Shown piece after piece: positions 23,511 through 34,600 of a stretch of 64,000 nucleotides of DNA (positions are counted from its first letter, which is position 1; the number at the start of each line of letters is the position of its first letter). Both the position numbers and the translations under genes were made by a program. The notes under the pieces are model-generated. The model made no database searches and was not told where the DNA came from. It was given only the letters and a program-made list of their open reading frames with translations. Location of the stretch: contig JADKAE010000020.1 of the NCBI GenBank assembly GCA_016715405.1, forward strand, positions 41,813-105,812, in the 5' to 3' direction. The stretch comes from Saprospiraceae bacterium. GTDB taxonomy: Bacteria > Bacteroidota > Bacteroidia > Chitinophagales > Saprospiraceae.

Positions 23511-26500
23511 ATGAATAAATTTACAGTATTAGCTTGCCTATTTCTTTGTTTGCTTTATTTTTCAGGTAGTGTCTATGGGAATAGCGCAATGATGGACTTG
23601 GACCAATAACCCGGTTTGGAATGGCAGTCCGTAGTTGATAGCGCCGCTGGGCCGCCTTATGGTACTATCGTGCCGATACTTGAAAACAAACAAGTTGCTG
23701 AGAAAAAAGAGGGAGTTGAAGAAAAAAATTTCGATTCCGGATGCAATTTGTCCAATTACCAAACTGCAACCCTCATAGGACCAGGTGACTTTCCATACAC
23801 GTCGGGTATTGGGATTACGGTAAACGCCACCGTCAATGTCCCAACCTTAACCAATACAACTTACACTTGTAATGGGAATTCTTTTTCAACTGCTCCAACT
23901 GCCTGGTGGATAAACGCTACCGAACACTCTATTACGCTTACTTTTTCAGCTCCCGTCAACAATTTTTCGATGGTAGTAAACGGTACGAACAATACCGAAG
24001 TCTTTACATTTACTACAACTACTGGAACAATTAGCCTTAGCAATTACTGTACAGCTTCGTTTTCTGTGGTGGGAGCAGGTAATCAACTACAGTGTAACGC
24101 GTCTGGAACCAACGGTACTTTGGTTAGCATTAATAACCCAACGGGCTCTACGAGTTATACGATCACGCACAACGGACTCTTAGCAGGTTCCCGGATTACA
24201 TTGCTCGATTGCTATGTGGCAATCCCCACTTGGTACCGCGACATGGATGGCGATAGCTTTGGAGACCCCAATAATAGTATGATGGCAGCCTCTCAGCCAA
24301 CAGGTTACGTGTCGGATAACACTGACTGCAACGACAACAACGCCGCTATCAAACCGGGCGCTACGGAAGTATGCGACGGCGTTGACAATGACTGCGACGG
24401 CTCTACCGATGAAGGCGTACAAATTACCTACTATCGCGATATGGACGGGGATAGCTACGGCAACCCATCAAACACGACCTTGGCCTGTTCCTTGCCAACA
24501 GGTTACGTAACCAACAATACGGACTGCGATGACAATGATTCGCTCGAAAGACCCGGCCAGGTGTGGCACAAAGACACCGACGGCGATAACTACGCCCAAA
24601 CGGGCGCAGCTACCCTCACCCAGTGTTTGCGTCCTGCCGGCTACAAAGTAGCTTCCGAATTGATTTCAACCACGGGCGACTGCAACGACAACAACGCCGC
24701 GATCAAACCTGGCGCTACGGAAGTATGCGACGGCGTTGACAATGACTGCGACGGCTCTACCGATGAAGGCGTACAAATTACCTACTACCGCGATATGGAC
24801 GGGGACAGCTACGGCAATCCGTCAAACACGACCCTGGCTTGTTCCTTGCCGACGGGCTACGTAACCAACAATTCGGACTGCGATGATAATGACTCCCTCG
24901 AAAAACCCGGCCAGGTATGGTACAAAGACACCGACGGCGATAACTACGCCCAAACGGGCGCACCTACCCTCACCCAGTGTCTGCGCCCTGCCGGCTATAT
25001 AGTAGCTTCCGAATTGATTTCGACCACCGGCGACTGCAACGACAACAATCCCGCTATCAAACCGGGCGCTACGGAAGTGTGCGACGGTATCGACAACAAC
25101 TGCGACGGCTCCACCGATGAAGGCGTACAAACTACCTACTATCGCGATATGGACGGGGATAGCTACGGCAACCCCTCAAATACGACCTTGGCCTGTTCCT
25201 TGCCGACGGGCTACGTAACCAACAATACGGACTGCGATGATACCGATCCGCTGGAAAAACCGGGTCAGACCTGGTACGCCGATGTGGACAACGACGGCTA
25301 CAGCAGCGGCGTTACCCAGATATCCTGCCTGCGCCCCAGCGGCCACAAAGTAGCCGGTGAGCTCACCTCGACCACCGGGGATTGCAACGACAACGACGAA
25401 GATATCAACCCGGCAGCCACGGAAGTGTGCGACGGTATCGACAACAACTGCGACGGCTCCACCGATGAAGGCGTACTCACGACGTATTATCGCGACCAAG
25501 ACGGCGACGGTTTCGGCAATGCGTCAATAACCCAGCAAGCCTGCTCGGCGCCCAGTGGTTATGTGGCGAACAATACGGACTGCAACGACAATAATGCCCT
25601 GGAAAAACCGGGCCAAATGTGGTACAAAGACATCGACGGCGATGGTTACGCCGAAACCGGTGCAGCTACCATCACCGAGTGTGCTCGCCCCGCAGGCTAC
25701 AAAGTAGCTTCCGAGTTGACCTCCACTACGGGAGACTGCAACGACGGCAATGCCGCTATCAAACCCGGTGCAGTGGAAGTTTGCGACGGCGTGGACAACG
25801 ACTGTGACGGTCTGCTGGACGGCAACGACCCGAATTTTGTGGATACCACCCCGCCGATGGTTTTCTGCCCCAACAATCAGACGCTGGTATTAAATGCATC
25901 GTGCAGTGCGTCTTTGCCCGACTACCGTAGCTTAGCTACAGCGAACGATGCCTGCGGCACGCCGGCGTTGACGCAAATGCCGGCGCCCGGTTCCAATGTT
26001 TCAGGTGTAGGATCTGGCACAGTGACCCTCACCGCTACAGACGCACGCAACAACAGCGCAAGTTGTACCTTTAACTTGAGCAAAGTAGATCAGACACCGC
26101 CATCGGCAGTATGCCGCCAAGGTACGGTGCAGTTGAGCGGCATACAGAGCTTACTGGAGGCCGAAGATGTGTTGGACTTCAATGCCAGCACCGACAACTG
26201 CGGCCAGGTGCAGGTGACAAACATAACTCCGGCGCAAATCAATTGTAGCGAGGTGGGCCAGTACATTAGCGTCAATGTGAGCGTAAGCGACGGCAACGGT
26301 AACACGGCCTCTTGCGTAGCGAATTTATCGGTGACTAAAGACAACAGCCTGCCCGAACCATGGCAGTCGGAAAACATAGGCGTCACTGCACTGGGCACTT
26401 CAGAGTACGACGTGTGCAGCAGTGTGGGCGCCTTTACGCTTCAGGCCAATGGTTACACCACCAACACCGCAGATGTACAGCACAGCGTCTATCAGGATCT

Positions 26501-27223
26501 GTGCGGCAATGCGGAGCTGATTGTGCATGTAAGCAGTATATTCCCGCAGGGCGGCTGGGCCGGCATTCAAATGCGGGAATCCGATTCGCAAGGCGCTCGT
26601 AAATTTACCATAAAAACACAGTTGAGCGCACTACTGAGAAGGGAGGTGCGCGTAGCAACCTTTGGCGCCACCAATGCTCAGAATGTCGCGATACCGCCCA
26701 CGCACACCTGGTTGCGCATTACGCGGGCCGGCAACGTTTTCAACGCATACACCTCAACGGATGGCGTCAATTGGGTATTCCGCAGCACAGCCACCATTGG
26801 GATGCCGGGTTGTGTACATGTAGGTATGTTTGTAGAGAGCATCAACAACACTGCTACTACGCAGGCTATCTTTGACAACGTAAGCATCAGCGGCAGTGTG
26901 CAGCCCTTGGTGGCGGCCCCCGAGTCAGGGCCGGCAAACACGCATCCAGGTATTAGCGTAGAGAAAATCACGATTTTTCTCTACAATTATTCCCCAACCC
27001 GACCACAGGCGAGGTGAATATTGACCTGGAGGATTACGAGGGCCGCGCCGTGCGCATAGAAATATACAGCATGCTTGGGCAAATGGTGCGTTTCATGGAA
27101 ATTGATGAAGTACAGGCGCCTGTGGTACAGGTAGATTTGTCGGAATACGAGGCAGGCGCTTTTCTGATACGTGTAAGCACAGAAGGCGCGCCGTCTGTAA
27201 CGAAGTGGTTAGATAAGAAATAG
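23511..27223 (+). CDS. T9SS-secreted MopE-repeat protein, frameshifted
   Basis: ATG 23511 begins a signal peptide (MNKFTVLACLFLCLLYFSG). The frame then hits TAA near 23607 but resumes in the same frame; the segment between reads sensibly (WTWTNNPVWNGSP) in another frame, so two compensating indels at about 23590 and 23637 are likely. A sandwich domain (~23740-24225) is followed by MopE-type repeats in near-identical 354-bp units (~24226-25825). HYR-like domains follow ([31 protein letters not shown]), then the subtype-2 module ([20 protein letters not shown]). One base is missing in a hairpin at 26958-26984, and the sorting domain (GEVNIDLEDYEGRAVRIEIY) runs to the TAG at 27223. The gene at 31675 shares this C-terminal half closely. 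MopE-type motifs suggest calcium or copper binding; I cannot tell which. Confidence 0.82.
24417..25475 (+). repeat. 354-bp MopE unit tandem array
   Basis: The unit start GTACAAATTACC recurs at 24417 and 24771, and as GTACAAACTACC at 25125 (period 354 bp, 118 residues). A further, more diverged unit starts at 25473 (348 bp). The units are nearly identical in DNA, so the expansion is recent. Confidence 0.9.
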
Positions 27224-27244
27224 CTGTAATAACAAATCGAAAGG

Positions 27245-27284
27245 TCCCGGGTTTTGGCAATTGCCAGAGCCCGGGATTTTTTTT
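27245..27284 (+). terminator. Rho-independent terminator
   Basis: TCCCGGG pairs with CCCGGGA, with an inner TGGCAATTGCCA palindrome, followed by eight T residues, 21 bp after the MopE-gene stop. Confidence 0.88.
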
Positions 27285-27364
27285 ATAAATAAACAACATT
27301 ATTGATACCCGGCCATTGATCACGCATCAAATCAAGATCCATCTGTTAGCATTTTTGAAGGTTT

Positions 27365-30300
27365 ATGCGCTTCCTATTATCTTTGCTATCCAGACTATCT
27401 ATTGAAATGAGTTTACGTAGTCATGCCGGTTTAGTAATCCTATTGCTTTTCAGTAGTTTCATACTGAAAGGGCAGGGGATTGTTGCCGAAAAAATAACCA
27501 TAGATCATGGACTTTCCCAAGGTATGATTTATGATTTGATGCAAACGCGTGACGGTTTTCTCTGGGTAGCCACCAAAGATGGGCTAAACAGATACGACGG
27601 CTATAACTTCAAGGTTTTTGCCAACAACCCGTTTGAGCCTTATTCTCTCGCTGAAAACGAAGTGACCAGCTTGTTTGAAGACTCTCGAGGTTGGTTGTGG
27701 ATAGGGCTCAAAAGCAAGGGAGTTGATGTATACAACAACAAAACCGGCAGGTTCCATCATTTTACTATCGCCCCTGATAAGCTATTGGATAATGGGGTAA
27801 GTGATGTAGTAAGATTTGTAGAAACGGCCGATGGGGCTATTTGGCTGGCTACCATGAACGGGCAACTTTTTCGCATTACACCGCCGGCGGAGTGGATAGC
27901 GCGTTTCCCCGCAGCTCCAAGCCTCTTGGAGTTGAGCCCCCTGGAAAATATTCCGCTTAATTTTCAAAAAAATCAATCGGTTCACGACCTGGCCCTATTG
28001 CCCGATGGCGATGTATTGGTGGCTTCATCAATGAGCTTGTATGCCGTATCGCCAAAAAACAAACGGGTAAAAAAACTGTATGAAGACTTGCTGCCTTCGG
28101 AATTTCACCGATTTGCCATTTCCGGCGATATAATATGGCTGGCCAACAACAAAGAATTGTGGCGTATTGCAGGCGGGAAAGCGGAAGTTTTTCCTATACC
28201 GGCGTCCTTGAATCTTAAACGCAAGGTATTGGTGCCTTATACAAAAGACCGGGTTTGGTTTTTTGTTAATGAAAAAATCTGGGAATTACAAGGCAACGAA
28301 ACCATCAATTTCAACCAGCCCGATTTTCAACTCGATTACTTTGCTTCCCGGTGTATTGTTGATAAAACAGGCAATGTATGGCTGGGGACCAACGGTTACG
28401 GACTGCGCAAGATTACTCCCCTGCAGGGGATTTTCCGCCTTGCCGCAGCCGGTTACACGATCAGCGGAATATGGGCCGGCAAAGGTCGGTACTTTGCTCG
28501 CCATCATTATGAAATCAGGCTCTTCAACCCCCAAACAGGAGTGCTGAGCAACGATATAGCCTTCAAAGATGCCCCAAACCGACTTATTAATCTGGTGCTG
28601 GAGCCCAATGGCGATATTTGGCTGTTGTGTACAAAAGAAGACGAAGAACACATGGCCAGAATACGAAAGTACAAGGCCGGCCGTTTTGACGCTTTTGAAC
28701 AGGAGGTTATCTTCCCGCTTCCGCTGAGCCTCAGCGATCCGGTGCTGCGATCGGCTGATGGAGGCCAACTCTGGATTGCCGGCAACCGCTGCAAATTGGC
28801 TCGATTTGATACCCGGACAGGACGGGTTAGCTATGTGGATTTCGGTCATTTATTTGGCGAGAGAGTAAATGCGGTGAGGGCCGCCACTATCACCCAGGAT
28901 GGAAAGGGCGTGTTGTGGATAGGCACCCAGATGGGGCTTGTTAAATGTGTTCCCCGTTCAGGGGATTTTCAATATACGCTTTATCAGGCCGATCCCAACA
29001 ACAGGCAAGGGTTGAACAACAATTCGATTTCGTGTGTTTTGCCCGATCCGTCCGACCCTGCGGGTACCTTGTGGATTTGTACCAAAGGTGGCGGCATCAA
29101 TTTGATGAATACGCAAAACGGCCAGTGCCGGCACATTACAACAGCTAACGGGCTGATCAATAATGTCATTTACGGTATTTTGCCCGGCGGACAACAAGCA
29201 GAGTTCTGGTGTAGCTCCAACAGAGGGCTGGCAAGGTTGCTGAAACAACAGGATGGGAGATGGAGGGTTTCGACATATACAGCTTCGATAGGCTTGCAGG
29301 GTAATGAATTTAATACCAATGCTTTTTATAAAAATGATGATGGAGAATTGCTTTTCGGGGGAGTGAACGGGCTCAATAGGTTTTTTCCAAACGAAATCAG
29401 GATGGACGGCAGTCCGCCGCAGGTAGTTGTTGTAGGGCTCGAAATCAATCACCAGCCGGCCATACTCAAAATGCCTGTAGAATTGCTGCGCGTTTTGCAT
29501 TTGCCTTATCATGAAAATAATCTCTCCTTTGAGTTTGCTGCGCTTGATTTTACCGATCCATCGAAAAACCGCTACCGGTATCGCCTGGAGGGTCTTGATG
29601 CCGATTGGGTTATCGTACGCAGCCAGCGGTTTGCCCATTTCAACCATTTGGCGCCCGGGCAATACCGGTTTTTGGTAGAAGGCGGCAACGGTGAAGGGGA
29701 CTGGCAGGCCGCAAGCCCCATCGTTATTATTATTCGCCCGCCCTGGTGGCGTTCCGATGCGGCCTATTTGATTTATATTTTAGTGTTGATATGGGGCATT
29801 CGACGGGCCTATTTGTTCCAGATCAGACGCGTAAAAATGCGGGAGCAAATGATATACGAGCATCGCGAAAACCAGCGGGTAAGGGCGCTCGAACAACTAA
29901 AAACCAATTTTTTTAACAATGTTACGCATGAATTTCGCACCCCGCTAACCTTGATGATAGAGCCTTTGCGGCAAATACTTCCAGAATTGAAAGACCCCCG
30001 GCATATCGAAAAAGTAAAACTGGCAGAAAAAAACAGCCGCAAATTATTGGCCCTGGTCAACCAACTGCTCGATATGGCCAAAATGGAAAGCGGCAATATG
30101 AGCCTAAACCTGAAGCGCGGCAACCTTTCCGTTTTTTTGCGCGAATTATTCGAAACGTTTTTGCCACTGGCTGAAAAAAGAATATTTCCTGATACTAAAA
30201 GAAAATGAAAAAGATCTTCCCGAATTTGAATTTGATGCAGACAAAGTAGGCGTTATTGTCAGCAATCTGGTTTCAAACGCGCTTAAGTTTACCCCTGCCG

Positions 30301-31406
30301 GTGGCAAAGTATCGGTTTCATTTGGCAAAACGACTGCCGGCTTGCTTGAAATCGTTGTAAAAGATACAGGCCCTGGCATTCCCGCAGATGAGCAGGAAAA
30401 AATATTCGATCGCTTTTACCAGATCGACGGCTCTGACACCAGGGAAGGAGAAGGCACGGGCATAGGTTTGGCGTTAAGCAGAGAATTTGCCCGGCTGATG
30501 AACGGAGATATTGCAGTAAGCAGCATCCCAGAAAATGGCGCCGCCTTTACTTTATCGCTGCCTTTGGTGATCGCTGCAACGCCAACAACAATAGCCGCCG
30601 ACTCCGACATAGAAGAAACTGCCATTTTGGGCGTTGATCAAAAGATAGCCCATAACAAACCAGGCGTAGTGCTGATAGTTGAAGACAATACAGATCTGAG
30701 GTATTTTATTCGCAGTGCAATAGAAACAAATTGGACCGTGGTAGAAGCCTCTGACGGTGAGGAAGGCGTGAAAAAAGCCATAGCGCTGATACCCGACCTG
30801 GTCGTCTCCGACCTGATGATGCCCCGCAAAGACGGTTACGCACTCTGCGACGAACTCAAACGCCACGAACTCACAGCGCATATTCCCGTTATTTTGCTAA
30901 CGGCAAAAGCTGCCATGGACGCCAAGCTCAAAGGGCTCCGTTTTGGCGCCGACGACTACCTGTCAAAGCCTTTTCATACGGCAGAGCTGATTACGCGTAT
31001 AGATAACCTGATAGAAACGCGCCGCAAATTGCGCGAACTTTGGAAGGGAGATCAATCGCCCGGCGTCGCAGGCGAGGCGGCCTTGTCCGGCCCCGATTTG
31101 GCCTTTATCCGCAAATTTTCCCTGCTCATTTCCCAGCACCTGTCTGACGAAACTTTAGGCGTAGAAGAATTTGCATCAAAAATGCAGATCTCCCGCGTTC
31201 AACTGCATCGCAAGTTAAAAGCCATTACCGGGCATAGCGCCACCGATTTTATCCGCGATTATCGACTGGAACGCGCCTACGCCCTGTTAAAAAATAAAGA
31301 AGGTAATATTAATGAAGTCGCGTCGCTCGTTGGTTTTGGCAACGAGAAGTATTTTTCAACCGTATTTAAAGAAAAATACGGCATTCCTCCCAGCAAAGTG
31401 GTGTAA
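27365..31406 (+). CDS. Hybrid two-component sensor/AraC regulator 1
   Basis: About 1,346 codons with one +1 break near 30192 (CCT for CT before GATACTAAAAG). N-terminal membrane/signal segment (LVILLLFSSFILKGQG); periplasmic propeller repeats (DGFLWVATKDGLNRYDGY; WLWIGLKSKGVDVY); Y_Y_Y domain (~29500-29735); membrane helix (~29755-29815). The histidine kinase has HEFRTPL with His at 29927-29929, and the ATPase domain has the N and G boxes (SNLVSNALKFTPAGG, GTGIGLALS). The receiver (~30670-31010) has its Asp at 30810-30812 (VVSDLMMP). The C-terminal AraC HTH spans ~31150-31400. All key residues are visible. Such one-protein systems sense an extracellular ligand and activate adjacent genes. The stop codon lies inside the first of four direct repeats, and the secreted-protein gene at 31675 is the obvious target. 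Confidence 0.92.
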
Positions 31407-31488
31407 CGACAGCCAACCTTTTTGTAACCACAGCAAACTTCGGCCTGAAATGTAACGTAGACAACCCATCGTGTAACGTCAGCGAACC
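31402..31488 (+). promoter_or_regulatory. Phased direct repeats, putative AraC operator 1
   Basis: Four 17-bp repeats related to TGTAACGTCAGCGAACC start at 31402, 31423, 31451 and 31472. They form two pairs with 21-bp internal spacing (two helical turns) and 28 bp between the pairs. The last begins 38 bp upstream of a TAnnTTTG box at 31510. Position right after the AraC domain gene and before a secreted-protein gene suggests binding by that regulator. Confidence 0.65.
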
Positions 31489-31509
31489 CTGTTACTATCC
31501 ATTCGCCTA

Positions 31510-31517
31510 TACTTTTG
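31510..31517 (+). promoter_or_regulatory. Bacteroidota -7 box (TACTTTTG)
   Basis: Matches TAnnTTTG. No -33 TTTG is visible at normal spacing, as is common for activator-dependent promoters. The implied transcript starts near 31524 with a leader of about 150 nt. Confidence 0.6.
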
Positions 31518-31535
31518 CGCCCATACCAGTGTGTT

Positions 31536-31613
31536 GGCAGGCGGGAAATTTCGTACTTCTCGTATTCGGTCGGCAGTTGAGTGCACATCTTCTGCCGTCC
31601 CTTCCCGCCTGCC
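31536..31613 (+). other. Structured 5' leader
   Basis: GGCAGGCGGGAA (31536-31547) and TTCCCGCCTGCC (31602-31613) are perfect 12-bp complements, and CGGCAG (31571-31576) pairs with CTGCCG (31592-31597) inside. There is no T-run after it, so it does not look like a simple terminator. It lies within the predicted leader of the 31675 gene. Confidence 0.6.
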
Positions 31614-31674
31614 TCGATGCGCTTGTTTTTGACATTATTAATTGAGGGGGTTACCTCGAAAACACATCACAACT

Positions 31675-34600
31675 ATGACTAGTACGATTTTACCCGTTAT
31701 TTGGCGAAAGCCGACTAAAAGCCCTGGCTTGAGCGTGATGCTCTCCGTGTTACTCATTTTAGTGGCGGCCGTCACGCAGGCTGCTACGCTTACCGCTACA
31801 ATCGTAGAAGCTACCTGTCCCCCCTCTTCTACTATATGGTATGTTGACGCCTCGGCGCCCGCAGGCGGTACCGGTACCTCGTGGGATTGCGCCTTCAATA
31901 ACTTGCATAGCGCTATTGACGCTTCCAGTAGCGGCCATCAGATATGGGTCAAAGCGGGCGTCTACAAGCCTACTAAAGACGGCGACGGCAATAGCAACCC
32001 CGCAAATGCGCGCACGAAAACTTTTAATCTCAAAAGCGGCGTCAAGTTATACGGCGGTTTTAACGGTTCGGAAACCCTGCTCAGCCAGCGCAACTGGAAT
32101 GACAATCCTACCACGCTTAGCGGTGATATCGGTACTGCCGGCGTTAATACCGACAATTGCTACCATGTTGTTGTGAGTGTATTTGATAATGCCAATACCG
32201 AACTAAACGGGTTTATTGTTATCAACGGAAACGCTAACGGTACCGCGGATCTTTCTGTGGAATCGACTGTAGTGTATTCTTATCATGGCGGCGGAATGTA
32301 TCAAAGCGCCTCATCGTGTAATGTGGCCAACTGTACATTTAGCAATAACCAGGCTTCGCTTAGCGGGGGGATTTGTCAATTGGTTTGGCAATACCACCTC
32401 CTCCATTACCAATTGTGTTTTCTCTGGTAATACTTGTGGCCAATATGGTGGCGGTTTGAGTGTAAGGTTTTGCACTTCAACTATAAGCAATTGCATCTTT
32501 AATAATAATTCCGGCGTATATGGATCGCTTTCTGTTAAAGATGATGCTCATGCCACTATATCAAACTGTCTTTTTTCGGGGAATCTCGCGGACGTCGCCG
32601 CCGGCTTTTATATCCAATCAACCTCAACGGCGACACTTATTAATAGTACTTTGTCGGGTAATAATACTTCATATGAATACGGTACTATTCAAATTGGCTA
32701 TCAATGTGTATTGACAATTGCCAATTCCGTTATCTGGAACAACCAAGCGGATAATATGATCGGTACTGCAGGCTCCAGCCTGAGTACTGACCCAACGGGC
32801 AGCTATTCGATTTCCTACAGCCTGGTACAGGGCCAGACTCCTGCCGGAACGGGTAATTTGGATGGTATTACCTACGCTTCTTTGGATAACTATCCTGGGT
32901 TTGTCACACCCTTTAACCCCGCTTCTGCTCCAGGTACAGGCGGCGATTTTCATTTGCAGAGTTGTTCTCCGATTGCTGACCTTGGCACAGGCGCCGGCGC
33001 GCCTGCTACTGATTTGGACGGCGCTGCAAGGCCTTTTGGCGCCGCTGTCGACTTGGGCTGTTTTGAACGCCAATCGGCCTCAACCCCCACTACGCTGTTG
33101 TACGCCGATGCCGATGGAGATACGTATGGCAATCCGGGCGCCAGTATACTCTCTTGTGGCCCGCAAATCGGGTATGTCACAGACAACACAGATTGCAACG
33201 ATAACGACGAAGAAATCAACCCCGCAGCTACAGAAGTCTGCGACGGCATCGACAACGATTGCGATGGCGACACAGACGAAGGTACAGTTTGCAACGATGC
33301 GTTTATCTCTACCTGGAAAACCAATAACCCCGGCACTTCTAATAGTACGTCCATCAGCATTCCCACCTTTGGTTCGGGGTATAATTACGACGTGGACTGG
33401 AACAACGACGGCATTTACGAACAAACAGGCATCACGGGTAGTGTAACGCACGACTTCGGTACTGCCGGTACCTATACCATTCGAATAAGAGGCAATTTTC
33501 CGCGGATTCATTTCAATAATATCGGCGATCGCCAGAAAATTCTCGATATCAGCCAATGGGGCAATATCGCATGGACTTCCATGCAAAATGCCTTTAAGGG
33601 TTGCTCCAATCTCAATATCAGCGCTACCGATATGCCCAATCTGAGCGGGGTGACCAGCATGGCCTCTATGTTTTACGGATGTACCGTTTTGAATAGCCCG
33701 GCCAATATTGGAGATTGGAATGTGTCATCCGTGACCAATATGAATTCTCTATTTCTATTCGCCACTGCTTTCAACCAGCCTTTGGCCAACTGGAACACCT
33801 CTGCGGTGACCAATATGGCGTCTATGTTTGACGAAGCTGCCGCTTTTAACCAACCTATCGGCAACTGGAACACAGCAGCCGTGACCAATATGAACAGTAT
33901 GTTTTGGGGCGCCCTTGCTTTTAATCAACCCATTGGCACCTGGAATACAGGAGCTGTGACCAATATGAGCAACATGTTTCAGGAAGCTGCCGCTTTCAAC
34001 CAGCCCATTGGTACCTGGAATACAGGAGCCGTGACCAATATGAGCTGGATGTTTCGTGAAGCCGCTGCTTTCAATCAACCCATCGGCACATGGAATACCG
34101 CAGCCGTGACCAATATGAACGGCATGTTTTATCAAGCCACTGCCTTTGATCAACCCATCAGCAACTGGAATACGGCAGCAGTAAATGATATGAGTGTTAT
34201 GTTTGGAGGAACTACTGCTTTCAATCAGCCCATAGGTAATTGGAATACGGCAGCCGTGACCAATATGACCTGGATGTTTTATCAAGCCTCCGCCTTCAAT
34301 CAGCCAATCGGCAACTGGAATACCGGATCAGTGAATACCATGAGAGAAATGTTTTATCAAGCTACTGCCTTCAATAAAGCCATCGGCACATGGAATACGG
34401 CAGCAGTGACGGATATGTATTTTATGTTTTCAGGCGCCACTGCCTTTAATCAAAATATTAGCAATTGGAATACCGCAGCGGTGACCAATATGAATTCTAT
34501 GTTTCTCAATGCCACTTCCTTTAATCAACCCATTGGAAACTGGACACTGAATGCAAATGTGAATATAAACAACATGCTCTCTAACTGTGGTATGGATTGC

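Noticed and set aside
23607..23615. Separate short gene at 23511-23609
   Set aside because: It is only a signal peptide, and the following frame lacks one. Two small indels joining them explain the data better.
33731..34556. CRISPR-like regular 75-bp spacing
   Set aside because: The repeats are in frame and code a known type of protein repeat, without unique spacers.
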